A stretch of 8,327 nucleotides of DNA from Phycisphaeraceae bacterium. GTDB lineage: Bacteria > Planctomycetota > Phycisphaerae > Phycisphaerales > Phycisphaeraceae. The DNA lies in the NCBI GenBank assembly GCA_016763955.1, contig JAESSU010000017.1:1-8327 (forward strand), in the 5' to 3' direction. The first letter of the stretch is position 1; every line of letters starts with the position of its first letter. The position numbers and the translations under genes are program-made. Shown here piece after piece: positions 1 to 6,633 of this stretch. The notes under the pieces were generated by a model, which was not told the origin of the DNA, did not search any database, and saw nothing but the letters and a program-made list of their open reading frames with translations.

Positions 1-164
1 ACCAATTTTTTATAGCCTTTATCATGGGTCGCCACTGCCCCAATACCGTAAACGGTCTCAGTGGGAAAAGCCACGAGTTTACCTTGCTGTAAAGCTTGCG
101 TTGCTTGCTGCAAAGCCAACGCCATTTCTTGCGGATTATTGTCCGGCGGGAGAACTACTTCCAT
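1..164 (-). CDS. L-threonylcarbamoyladenylate synthase, TsaC/Sua5/YrdC family (N-terminus only, runs off window)
   Basis: Only the first 54 codons are visible; the gene continues past base 1. Residues 33-43 read FPTETVYGIGA, the hallmark nucleotide-binding stretch of the YrdC/Sua5 fold, preceded by an amphipathic helix (about residues 11-28) as is usual in this family. Family members make threonylcarbamoyl-AMP from threonine, bicarbonate and ATP for the t6A modification of ANN-decoding tRNAs in the cytoplasm. The ATG at 164 is the first possible start, because an in-frame TAA lies four codons upstream (174-176) with no start codon between. No clear Shine-Dalgarno is visible. The short (TsaC) and long (Sua5) forms, and fusions to other domains, cannot be told apart from this fragment, so no symbol is given. 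Confidence 0.88.
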   Translation of the reverse strand, partial: MEVVLPPDNNPQEMALALQQATQALQQGKLVAFPTETVYGIGAVATHDKGYKKL

Positions 165-240
165 CGTGTCAGATTACCAGAATCCGGTTTTGGATGCGAA
201 GATGGGAAAGATTCAAACCAAGCAACTATTCATGTTGACT

Positions 241-433
241 TTTTTTACCACGATTTTAACCACGGGAAACACGCTGGACACAGAAGCTCTGAAAAAGACA
301 TTTTTTTATTGGGAAATTCGAATGATGCCACTGGGGGATTGGGCTTGAAAAATATCTCAACGAAAGCCAAAAACCAAAAATCTGATTCTGTCTTAATTTC
401 CCGTGTCTTGCTTACTTTGCGTGGTTAAAAAAA
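241..433. repeat. Degenerate inverted-repeat element with 9-nt CACG units
   Basis: TTTTAACCACG at 254-264 is matched by its exact reverse complement at 420-430. Moving inward, both arms consist of 9-nt units. The left arm reads CACGGGAAA, CACGCTGGA, CACAGAAGC from 261. The right arm, read on the minus strand, gives CACGCAAAG, TAAGCAAGA, CACGGGAAA. One unit, CACGGGAAA, is identical in both arms. An extra outer ACCACG half-site lies at 247-252. The roughly 130-bp centre is AT-rich and has no convincing gene. It resembles the non-coding 'accacgg/cacgg' intergenic elements that recur in many bacterial genomes (from memory, not checked). It sits after the lipoprotein gene and before the TsaC/Sua5 gene, both on the minus strand. 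Confidence 0.6.
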
Positions 434-444
434 CAGTGATTCAT

Positions 445-1050
445 TCACTCGCCCTTTTTTGTGTCCACCCAAAACGGCTCTTTAACCGTTGCGTTGTAAG
501 GCAGCATCAAAGTATCCCAGCAGAACTTTAAGGGTTGGATCAATGCGCTAGCCCACTCGCGTTGACTAAGTAGTTGGCATTCCGTGTCATCCAATGCCGT
601 TTTCATCGCGACTTGCGGATCTGCATTCAGATCCACCGTGGTATGAGCATGCTGGCGGCCGGATAGATCAGCATAGTAGGTATAGCCATGCATAGCCTTA
701 CCAACCTTAGGGGCCACAGTCTTCGTCTGCCAGTGACTGCGATCCACGCCTGTGAGAGAAAGCTCCGTGTCACCTAACGAGGTAACCACAACAGTCTTTG
801 CTTTAGAAGCATCTTTAAAGTCCGCAGACTCGGTGACTTTCACCGCAGATTGAATCGATGCCAATGCAAGCTCAATTTTCGGGCTCACAGCGCTTCGTTG
901 CCCCGGCGGTGTGGTGTCGAAAATGCTTCGGTCTTCCTTTAGCATTTCTTCATTGCGAGCTTCACTTGGCGAAGTGGCACAACCGACCATACCGCCAAGC
1001 CAGTAAACCAAAGTAATACAGATCGATAAATAAGCTGTTTTGTTACGCAT
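445..1050 (-). CDS. Hypothetical probable lipoprotein
   Basis: This 201-residue protein has no family I recognise. The N-terminus (MRNK, then a hydrophobic stretch to about residue 22) is a signal peptide ending GMVGC, with Cys24 as a plausible lipidation site; the -3 position is Met, so the lipobox is imperfect. The mature part is soluble-looking, with no further membrane segment. It contains an alanine- and lysine-rich region (about 60-90) and a C-terminal part with several Trp, Cys and His residues (about 105-190). The ATG at 1050 is well supported by GGAGA at 1059-1063, eight bases upstream. It follows the VanZ-like gene on the same strand after 162 bp, so the two may or may not be co-transcribed. 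The likely location is the periplasmic face of a membrane; the role is unknown. Confidence 0.8.
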   Translation of the reverse strand: MRNKTAYLSICITLVYWLGGMVGCATSPSEARNEEMLKEDRSIFDTTPPGQRSAVSPKIELALASIQSAVKVTESADFKDASKAKTVVVTSLGDTELSLTGVDRSHWQTKTVAPKVGKAMHGYTYYADLSGRQHAHTTVDLNADPQVAMKTALDDTECQLLSQREWASALIQPLKFCWDTLMLPYNATVKEPFWVDTKKGE

Positions 1051-1212
1051 CCAATGTGTCTCCAGTTTTTCCCTATTGGATATCGTACCCCAAAAATCGA
1101 GTTTATGCGTTTCAAATTTAAGAGGATTTTAAAAGGGTTCGTTCTAATGGAATCGAGGCTGCTAAATTGCAATAAACCCGTAGCAAACTGGATGCTGCTT
1201 TGATAGAACAAC

Positions 1213-1638
1213 TTAGCCCGCAGCTGTGTGACGAATTTTAATCGCGTTAAGCAGTCTGCCCAAGCGCCCCATGAGCTTTAGTTTGTGAAAGAGAATCAGG
1301 AAAATCGTCACCCCTAGAAAATTGACCCACAGATCAAAGAGAGTGAAATAGCGGCCAGGCACGACGAGTTGATGAAATTCTTCACCCCATGCCAATGACA
1401 AAGCAATCACCCAGCTTAGCCAGACCTGCCGACGAATCGCAGCATGCACAAGCACAGCTAGAAAGCCAAAACCAGAGAAATGACAGATGACACGAACCTG
1501 ATGGTCAGTTAGAAATGCAAACTCCAAATCAGCTCCAAAAGTCTTGGCAGCCAGATACAATATGGCAAATCCACTCACCGCCAAGACCGCAGCAAGATAA
1601 CGATAATTTCGGACAGCCCATGACATGGCAAGTTGCAT
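1213..1638 (-). CDS. VanZ-family small membrane protein
   Basis: This 141-residue protein has about four hydrophobic segments (roughly 14-32, 48-66, 72-86 and 103-118). It carries the conserved VanZ pattern: Glu87-x-x-Gln90, PGR at 94-96, Asp102, Asn106 and Gly109. The family is named after a teicoplanin-resistance accessory protein, but most members are chromosomal proteins of unknown function, so no resistance role should be read from the name. An in-frame TTG lies two codons upstream at 1644. The ATG at 1638 is preferred because GGGA lies seven bases upstream of it but almost touches the TTG. The N-terminus is basic and the C-terminus ends in a lysine/arginine-rich tail. It is transcribed away from argB. 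No strong promoter is seen. Confidence 0.88.
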   Translation of the reverse strand: MQLAMSWAVRNYRYLAAVLAVSGFAILYLAAKTFGADLEFAFLTDHQVRVICHFSGFGFLAVLVHAAIRRQVWLSWVIALSLAWGEEFHQLVVPGRYFTLFDLWVNFLGVTIFLILFHKLKLMGRLGRLLNAIKIRHTAAG

Positions 1639-1786
1639 TTTCAATTCCCTGAATCAAATTTGAATCTCAAACCCCGATACTGCCTCTATCATTTGCAATG
1701 TGCGTGCCAGCCTTTTAAAAACACACATAAGACACTTAAATACATAAACTTACAATCATTTTTGACAATTTTAGACACCTTGTAAT

Positions 1787-1806
1787 ATGTTGCGTAAAAG
1801 CAACAT
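1787..1806. repeat. 7-bp perfect inverted repeat, possible operator or hairpin
   Basis: ATGTTGC at 1787-1793 is repeated in reverse complement at 1800-1806 with a six-base GTAAAA loop. It overlaps the possible -10 (TAATAT, 1783-1788) of a weak promoter reading toward argB, so it could be a binding site or an RNA hairpin. It has no T-tract and is not a terminator. Confidence 0.4.
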
Positions 1807-2076
1807 CATCCCAAACGTGTTGATTTAGAACCACAATGATGCCTCCAACTGACATCTCCATCGCGTCCACCTCAGGCTTCAGGAAAAACACTTTTAAATA
1901 AAGATGAAACGGTGATAGGTCGTTTTTTAGAATTCAACACTTAACATTTTAATCACGGTCAAAATCATGCCCTAGGGGTATAAAACCAAAATTCGAACGC
2001 ATTTGTAAGCTGCCTTGAGCCCTACTGAAGCAACGCTGCTATTGCCACTTGAACTCGTGGCGATTAAACTGAGTCG

Positions 2077-2109
2077 TTTCCCCCAAGGTTTTGGGGGAGT
2101 CATTTTTTT
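2077..2109 (+). terminator. Terminator-like hairpin in the argB leader (possible attenuator)
   Basis: CCCCCAA (2080-2086) pairs with TTGGGGG (2091-2097) around a GGTT loop, and T2079-A2098 adds an eighth pair. Four bases later comes a run of seven T (2103-2109). This fits a rho-independent terminator, yet it lies only 28 bases before the argB start codon. It must therefore end upstream RNA, regulate readthrough, or reduce basal expression. Imperfect direct repeats flank it: AACTCGTG at 2052-2059 and 2110-2117, and GAGTCG at 2071-2076 and 2128-2133. The second GAGTCG overlaps the argB Shine-Dalgarno. Confidence 0.6.
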
Positions 2110-2137
2110 AACTCGTGTAAGTCATTGGAGTCGTCCC

Positions 2138-3025
2138 ATGGACGAAGCAATCAATAAAGCAGCAGCACTCGTCGAAGCGCATGGTTACATCCGTCAGTTC
2201 GCAGGAACAACGGTTGTTGTAAAAGTCGGCGGTTCAATCATGGATCAACCTGAGTCTCTGGCAAGACTCATCGGCGATGTCTGCTTCCTCAAAGCAGTGG
2301 GCATGAAACCCATCATCGTTCACGGCGGGGGCAAGAGTATCACCCAAGCAGTGCAAAAAGCAGGACTCGAAACACAATTTGTCCAAGGTCGCCGCTACAC
2401 CGATCAACGAACACTCACGATTGCTGAACATGTCCTGGTCAACGAAGTCAACAAAGGCATCATCGATCACATCCGCAACCAAGGCTACCAAGCCATGGGA
2501 TTGCACAGCCTAGCGAGCTGCGTGGTGTTCGCCCAACGCATGTTTCTACAAGCTGAAAATCAAGACGGCGACACCCCACGCAAAATCGACATCGGCTTTG
2601 TCGGCGAGGTGAACTGGGTCAATGGTGAACTGCTCAACGCACTGACCCAATCAGACCAAATCCCCGTCATCGCCCCCATCTCACGCGATCAAGCAGGTGG
2701 TAAACTCAATGTCAATGCAGATAGTGTCGCAGGCCATGTAGCTGCAGCCATCAAGTCTGAAAAACTCATTCTCGTCTCAGATACACATGGCATTCGCACC
2801 AGCGATGACCAAGACAGCTTTGTCTCGCACCTGACCAAGTCACAAATCGAAAAACTCATAAACTCAGGCGTGATCAGCGCAGGCATGCTCCCCAAAGTCG
2901 AGGCAAGCTTCACCGCACTTAAAGCAGGTGTCAAAAAAGTTCACATCGTCGATGGCCGCATCCCACACTCTCTGCTCCTTGAGATTTACACCAACACAGG
3001 TATCGGCACCGAAATCGTGCTTTGA
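2138..3025 (+). CDS. argB: Acetylglutamate kinase
   Basis: ArgB phosphorylates N-acetyl-L-glutamate with ATP, the second step of arginine synthesis, in the cytoplasm. The 295 residues match the usual family length. Visible motifs are VVVKVGGS (26-33, with catalytic Lys29), VHGGGKSI (61-68), the GRRYTD substrate loop (84-89), then NVNADSVA and the C-terminal GMLPKVE. An N-terminal helix (about 4-20) precedes the kinase fold. In characterised enzymes this helix marks hexameric, arginine-inhibited forms, so feedback inhibition by arginine is inferred. The ATG at 2138 is chosen over an upstream TTG at 2015: GGAG at 2127-2130 sits seven bases before it, and the protein from here aligns with the family start. 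argF follows 39 bp downstream on the same strand, so the two probably share a transcript. A terminator-like hairpin lies just upstream. Confidence 0.97.
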   Translation: MDEAINKAAALVEAHGYIRQFAGTTVVVKVGGSIMDQPESLARLIGDVCFLKAVGMKPIIVHGGGKSITQAVQKAGLETQFVQGRRYTDQRTLTIAEHVLVNEVNKGIIDHIRNQGYQAMGLHSLASCVVFAQRMFLQAENQDGDTPRKIDIGFVGEVNWVNGELLNALTQSDQIPVIAPISRDQAGGKLNVNADSVAGHVAAAIKSEKLILVSDTHGIRTSDDQDSFVSHLTKSQIEKLINSGVISAGMLPKVEASFTALKAGVKKVHIVDGRIPHSLLLEIYTNTGIGTEIVL

Positions 3026-3064
3026 TCCCCTCATACATAACACGTATTGAAAGTGGTCCTGACC

Positions 3065-3991
3065 ATGACACATTTTATATCCATCCATGAAAACTCGACT
3101 AAACAAATCAACCACATTCTGGATGTCGCATTCAAACTCCGTGAACAACGCAGTGCAGGCAAAGCCAACGAACCCATCCTCGCAGGCAAAACCCTAGGCG
3201 TCTATTTCGGCAAGCCATCACTGCGAACCCGCGTGAGCTTCGAACAAGCAATGAACGAACTAGGCGGTCATGCAATTATCCTAGGCCGTAACGAAGTAGG
3301 CATCGGAGAACGTGAATCAGAACACGATGTCATCAAAGTCTTAAACGGCATGATTCACGGGCTAGCGGCCAGAGTCTTTGAACACAAAGTTCTCACCCAA
3401 CTCGCTGAACATGCAACCATCCCCATCATTAACGCACTCTCAGACTATTCACACCCCTGCCAAGCATTAGCAGATGTGATGACCATCATTGACGAGTTCG
3501 GCAGAGAAGATCTCAACAAACGCACCGTCGCCTACATCGGGGACGGGAACAATGTTGCTTTGTCCCTAGCATCAATCTGTGGCAAACTAGGCATGCGTTT
3601 TGTCATCGCATCGCCGCCGGGTTTTGAACTAGACAGCAGTTTCGTTGATCGCATCATGGCACAACAGCCAGACATGGATTTTGAACTCACAGCAGACCCC
3701 ATGCGAGCAGTACATGATGCAGATGTCCTCTACACCGACACCTGGGTGAGCATGGGACAAGAAGAAGAACACGAAAAACGCAAGCTGGCATTTAAAGGCT
3801 ATCAGATCACCCAAGCCATGGTCGACGATGCCCCAGAACATGCCATTGTATTGCACTGCTTGCCGGCTCATCGTGGTTGGGAAATCACCGACGAGGTGAT
3901 GGACGGGCCTCGCAGCCGTGTCTTCCCTGAAGCACACAATAGACTCCATGCACAAAAAGGTTTGCTCGCAGTACTCATGGGTGGTGCGTAA
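3065..3991 (+). CDS. argF: Ornithine carbamoyltransferase
   Basis: ArgF joins ornithine and carbamoyl phosphate to make citrulline, a late step of arginine synthesis. The 308 residues are the typical length. Motifs in order are the carbamoyl-phosphate loop SLRTR (52-56), HPCQALAD (130-137), the domain-two GDGNNVA (159-165), DTWVSMG (225-231, ornithine side) and HCLP (264-267). The loop is SLRTR instead of the more common STRTR. SLRTR also occurs in acetyl- and succinylornithine carbamoyltransferases, but DTWVSMG and HCLPAHRGWE fit true OTC. The ATG at 3065 gives the normal family start (MTHFISI). In-frame TTG 3047 and GTG 3053 would add residues with no family counterpart. The Shine-Dalgarno is weak (AGTGG), consistent with coupling to argB 39 bp upstream. 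Confidence 0.96.
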   Translation: MTHFISIHENSTKQINHILDVAFKLREQRSAGKANEPILAGKTLGVYFGKPSLRTRVSFEQAMNELGGHAIILGRNEVGIGERESEHDVIKVLNGMIHGLAARVFEHKVLTQLAEHATIPIINALSDYSHPCQALADVMTIIDEFGREDLNKRTVAYIGDGNNVALSLASICGKLGMRFVIASPPGFELDSSFVDRIMAQQPDMDFELTADPMRAVHDADVLYTDTWVSMGQEEEHEKRKLAFKGYQITQAMVDDAPEHAIVLHCLPAHRGWEITDEVMDGPRSRVFPEAHNRLHAQKGLLAVLMGGA

Positions 3992-4104
3992 AAATGCGAT
4001 GCGATTACTGATCCACATCATGCAATTAACGGCATCTTGATCCCCGCAGGAATCCTTGAGCTTCCAGCTGCTTTCGTTGACATATATTATAAAAGCCGCA
4101 GGAA

Positions 4105-4734
4105 GTGGCGAATGCCAATTCCCGCGGGCGCCCCGGCTCCCCCCCCGTTACACAAAAATTTTACACGTTAAATATCCCAAAGCGCTTGCCAGCTTCGCAG
4201 ACTCGTTATCATGTCATGATGGCTGAAGAACACGACGAACATCAAGACGAACAAGATGCAGACCAAGCAGCATCTGCGGTTCCTCAACCAGAAGCCCATA
4301 ACATGCTTTTGATTGTCACCGGCGCCCACCTGCGAGCTGAAATTGCAGACCGCCCGTTAGCCTATGACTTGCAAGATCAAATCCTTCAATGGCTCGATGA
4401 CCATGCAGACCTAATCACCGGCGACATCATGCCCGTGGTCTGTAGTGACATCTGGTTTATCAACCAACAGCAATTGCACAGCCGCCCCACCATCAGCATC
4501 GGCGGCCCCGGCGTTAACGGTCTATCTTCCTATCTCACCCAACGCTTAACCCCGGCTCTAATTCAAGATGGCAGCAAGATCATTCAGCTCGACCCGGACT
4601 TTGTGGACCTACGTGCCTGCATCTGGGGAACGGATCACGATCTAACCATTGAAGCACTGGACACCTTCATCGACCGCTATCTCAATGAGTTTTTAAAAGC
4701 CGTGCTAACACAGGTCGAACCCCACGAGGACTAA
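4105..4734 (+). CDS. Conserved-looking hypothetical protein, start uncertain
   Basis: I do not recognise this family. From the GTG at 4105 it is 209 residues. A poorly structured N-terminus (1-36) is followed by an acidic, His-rich linker (about 40-54) and a compact alpha/beta-looking core (67-198). The core contains MLLIVTGAHLRAE, PVVCSDIWFIN, SIGGPGVNGL and LDPDFVDLRACIWGTDH. There is no signal peptide or membrane segment, so it is probably cytoplasmic. The start is problematic. The GTG directly abuts AGGAA (4100-4104), leaving no spacing. That Shine-Dalgarno is ideally placed for the ATG at 4112, which is in another frame and stops after 19 codons. The in-frame ATGs at 4216 and 4219 lack a Shine-Dalgarno. 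A run of eight C (4139-4146) separates the frames; one extra C would join ATG 4112 to this frame. It lies 113 bp after argF and could be part of the same transcript. Confidence 0.75.
   Translation: MANANSRGRPGSPPVTQKFYTLNIPKRLPASQTRYHVMMAEEHDEHQDEQDADQAASAVPQPEAHNMLLIVTGAHLRAEIADRPLAYDLQDQILQWLDDHADLITGDIMPVVCSDIWFINQQQLHSRPTISIGGPGVNGLSSYLTQRLTPALIQDGSKIIQLDPDFVDLRACIWGTDHDLTIEALDTFIDRYLNEFLKAVLTQVEPHED
4112..4171 (+). other. Short ORF from a well-placed ATG, frame conflict at a C8 run
   Basis: The ATG at 4112 has AGGAA (4100-4104) seven bases upstream, the best initiation signal in this area. Its frame gives a proline-rich 19-residue peptide (MPIPAGAPAPPPLHKNFTR) and ends at TAA 4169-4171. 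It passes through eight consecutive C at 4139-4146. It may be the true start of the following gene, displaced by a sequencing or genuine indel, or reached by slippage. Confidence 0.4.
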
Positions 4735-4760
4735 AGCAAAGTCTGTGTTTATCACGCCCT

Positions 4761-4792
4761 CTGATCTCACACTTCGCTTCGCTTAATATTGG
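4761..4792 (-). repeat. 32-bp dispersed repeat, copy 1
   Basis: This 32-bp segment matches 6559-6590 at 28 of 32 positions in the same orientation; differences are at repeat positions 7, 12, 19 and 26. It lies between convergent genes, eight bases beyond the stop of the esterase-protease gene. The shared core reads TTCGCT, one variable base, then CGCTTA. A run of seven T follows at 4795-4801 on the plus strand, but no strong hairpin precedes it, so a terminator function is only possible. Confidence 0.6.
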
Positions 4793-4799
4793 AATTTTT

Positions 4800-6377
4800 T
4801 TACAAGCCTCTATTTTTACCCTGCATGTCCGCAGGGTCCGCGGGGCCTTTTAATGCATGAATGCGAACCGTAGCGACTTGATCATCTGATAGCGACTTGG
4901 GGCCATTTGGATTACCAATCTTCATCAAGTTCGATGCGCTATTACTATGTGCCAGCCCCAGTGAGTGCCCCAACTCGTGGGCAAGAACAATCGCCCCCGT
5001 TTTACGACGAGGCGTGTTTTCAGAAAAATAAACGGTATGACTCTTAGCGAAGTAAAACCCACCAGCTGGGATCGGAGACTTATGGATAATCGCTACTTTC
5101 CATACAAGGTTTTGATCCACATCCTTAGGTGAAATGGCGACTAATCGCTCTCTGATTTCAGCTCGATCCTCATTGCCAGTGAGTGCGGGAAATTCTTTTT
5201 TACTCACAGCATGATCAACCACAGAAAGTAGATTCCAGTGAATGCCTGCCTGCTCCCATACGTGGTTAACTTCAACCATCATTGATTCAATTTCTTTTCG
5301 GTTTAGGGTGCAGTTTAATTCTGGTGCTCCAACAAACCCATAGCGGTAAACCTGAACGTTCAACTGCATCACCCTAGCCGTACTGTGGTCTGAATTCACC
5401 AAGTGATTCTTTCCCACAACGGGGCCATCGCCTAAGACCTTACGGTAAAAAGGCCAATTTTTATCGCCCAACGCCTCCCACAAATCAATGGCATTATGCT
5501 TAACATGAGGCATCACTTGGAAATTATGAGCGACACCCAGACGTGTTAGATGAGCATCAAAATCTTGATTGGGGCCAAGCATATTATCTTCATCACCCAC
5601 GACAATTCGAATCACACTTCGCCCTCGTAAGGCATGAGCATTTTGCGTTGCTAACACCGTTGGACTTAGCGATTTGAAATAACTTTGAACATTGCCATAA
5701 ACATTTTTTAAAATCCGGTCGCGAGCTCTAGCAGCATTTTTAGGTCCTGTCGCTGCCTCAAATTTCGATTGCATCGGCCCGGCACCTAGTATGGACATCG
5801 CACCAAAAACTTCGGGATATTTGATCCCCAAACGAGCCGCCCCATAGCCCCCCATACTAAATCCTTCCAAAAGCCTTCCAGTAGGTGCCTTGATCGTTCG
5901 ATAGTTTGCATCAATTTCGGGAATCAGATCCTTAACGATGACCGTTTCCATAGGGACTTTCCCATCCTTGGAGTTCACCCACATACTCTCTGCCATGCCA
6001 TTGAGAAAAACGACAATCGCAGGCGGAATATGTCCTTGATCCATTGCCTGAGCGTAATATTTAAGAACCCTGGGAATCCACTTTGCACCACCATTGTGGC
6101 CATGCAACCAATAAATCACAGGAAATCGACGTTGCTTATCAGTGTCGTAAACTTTCGGCGTATAGACGTGATAACTAACCTTTGCATCAACTGCTTTGCT
6201 CTGAAAAACAATGTACTCCAAACGCGGTGCATGGGCAGCCGTTGAAACCCACTGAGACGCAGACGATCTAGGCGAGACACTTCCTGCAAACAATGTGCTT
6301 CCATCCACGAAGCATGCGAGCACGGTAAAAAATGCACAGACCCCAACATTGAAAACTGTTTTTTTTAATAAGCACAT
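4800..6377 (-). CDS. Exported esterase-metzincin (matrixin-like) fusion protein
   Basis: This 525-residue protein joins two enzymes. A hydrophobic signal segment (about 5-32) suggests export; TVLAC (Cys22) is a marginal lipobox, and cleavage near LFAGS is an alternative. Residues about 52-315 form an Esterase (PF00756-like) alpha/beta-hydrolase: WLHGHNGG (90-97, oxyanion region), nucleophile Ser174 in GFSMGG, an acid at Asp262 or Asp264 in VGDEDN, and His294. Residues about 335-510 form a zinc protease with HELGHSLGLAH (His467, Glu468, His471, His477) and a Met-turn candidate at Met485, the metzincin signature. Both catalytic sets look intact. The ATG at 6377 has no Shine-Dalgarno. TATAAA ends eight bases before it, so a leaderless transcript is possible, though no -35 is clear. 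Substrates are unknown. It is convergent with the 4105-4734 gene. Confidence 0.9.
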   Translation of the reverse strand: MCLLKKTVFNVGVCAFFTVLACFVDGSTLFAGSVSPRSSASQWVSTAAHAPRLEYIVFQSKAVDAKVSYHVYTPKVYDTDKQRRFPVIYWLHGHNGGAKWIPRVLKYYAQAMDQGHIPPAIVVFLNGMAESMWVNSKDGKVPMETVIVKDLIPEIDANYRTIKAPTGRLLEGFSMGGYGAARLGIKYPEVFGAMSILGAGPMQSKFEAATGPKNAARARDRILKNVYGNVQSYFKSLSPTVLATQNAHALRGRSVIRIVVGDEDNMLGPNQDFDAHLTRLGVAHNFQVMPHVKHNAIDLWEALGDKNWPFYRKVLGDGPVVGKNHLVNSDHSTARVMQLNVQVYRYGFVGAPELNCTLNRKEIESMMVEVNHVWEQAGIHWNLLSVVDHAVSKKEFPALTGNEDRAEIRERLVAISPKDVDQNLVWKVAIIHKSPIPAGGFYFAKSHTVYFSENTPRRKTGAIVLAHELGHSLGLAHSNSASNLMKIGNPNGPKSLSDDQVATVRIHALKGPADPADMQGKNRGL

Positions 6378-6442
6378 GATTTAAATTTATATGGTTGCTG
6401 ATCGATTGTTTTATTTTTAAAAAGACGAATGACGTAACGTGG

Positions 6443-6478
6443 AACAACACAAGCATCAAACGACTGTTTGTGTTGGTT
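6443..6478 (-). other. Imperfect hairpin upstream of the esterase-protease gene
   Basis: AACAACACAAGCA (6443-6455) pairs with TGTTTGTGTTGGTT (6465-6478), with one bulged G and one G-T pair, around a nine-base loop. It lies about 65 bp before the start codon at 6377. It could be a 5' UTR structure or a late terminator of the upstream gene. On the minus strand the nearest T-run is more than 20 bases after the stem, which weakens the terminator reading. Confidence 0.4.
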
Positions 6479-6558
6479 GCCAAACGTCCCAGAGACAGCA
6501 TTATTGCATCATCAGACAAATAAGAACTCTAAAAAAAACAACGTGACAAACGCGCTTT

Positions 6559-6590
6559 CTGATCCCACATTTCGCTGCGCTTAGTATTGG
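6559..6590 (-). repeat. 32-bp dispersed repeat, copy 2
   Basis: This is the partner of 4761-4792, with 28 of 32 bases identical in the same orientation. It lies 43 bases beyond the stop of the CBM9-like gene, so both copies sit just downstream of minus-strand genes. On the minus strand it begins CCAATACTAAGCGCAGCG. An imperfect fold of CCCA with TGGG and GC with GC is possible but weak. Confidence 0.6.
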
Positions 6591-6633
6591 GCTTAACCCC
6601 AACCTCAGACAACCCATCATTGGGGCAATTCAC

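Larger units (their letters stand above)
1639..2137. other. Divergent intergenic region and argB leader
   Basis: This 499-bp stretch between the divergent VanZ-like and argB genes holds no convincing gene. The frame that reads into argB is open from a TTG at 2015, but that segment has no start signal and no resemblance to NAGK N-termini. It contains a weak promoter-like pair (TTGACA 1762-1767 and TAATAT 1783-1788, spacer only 15) reading toward argB, a 7-bp hairpin at 1787-1806, a TATAAA at 1979-1984 without a good -35, and the terminator-like hairpin listed separately. No convincing ArgR-type operator was found. Confidence 0.6.
6378..6633. other. Intergenic region upstream of the esterase-protease gene
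   Basis: These 256 bp hold no gene I can support. They contain the second 32-bp repeat (6559-6590), a long imperfect hairpin (6443-6478) and small G/C-tract inverted repeats (TTGGG 6587-6591 with CCCAA 6598-6602, or CCCCAA 6597-6602 with TTGGGG 6620-6625). None has a following T-run close enough to be a clear terminator for the minus-strand gene ending at 6634. Confidence 0.5.

Noticed and set aside
61..428. Two overlapping plus-strand open frames of 95 and 110 codons
   Set aside because: They run antisense to the TsaC/Sua5 start and through the inverted-repeat element, and have no start signals or protein-like features.
939..1211. Minus-strand 90-codon frame between the VanZ-like and lipoprotein genes
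   Set aside because: It overlaps the signal-peptide coding part of the lipoprotein gene in another frame and lacks recognisable features.
2015..2137. N-terminal extension of argB from a TTG start, adding 41 residues
   Set aside because: There is no Shine-Dalgarno, the segment contains the terminator-like hairpin, and known NAGKs begin at the MDEAIN position, where a GGAG is correctly spaced.
2234..4021. Minus-strand open frames opposite argB and argF
   Set aside because: They are antisense shadows of strongly conserved genes and have no start signals or recognisable motifs.
4077..4093. TTGACA followed by TATAAA before the 4105 gene as a promoter
   Set aside because: The two boxes are only about five bases apart, so they cannot be the -35 and -10 of one promoter; no good partner is at the right distance for either.
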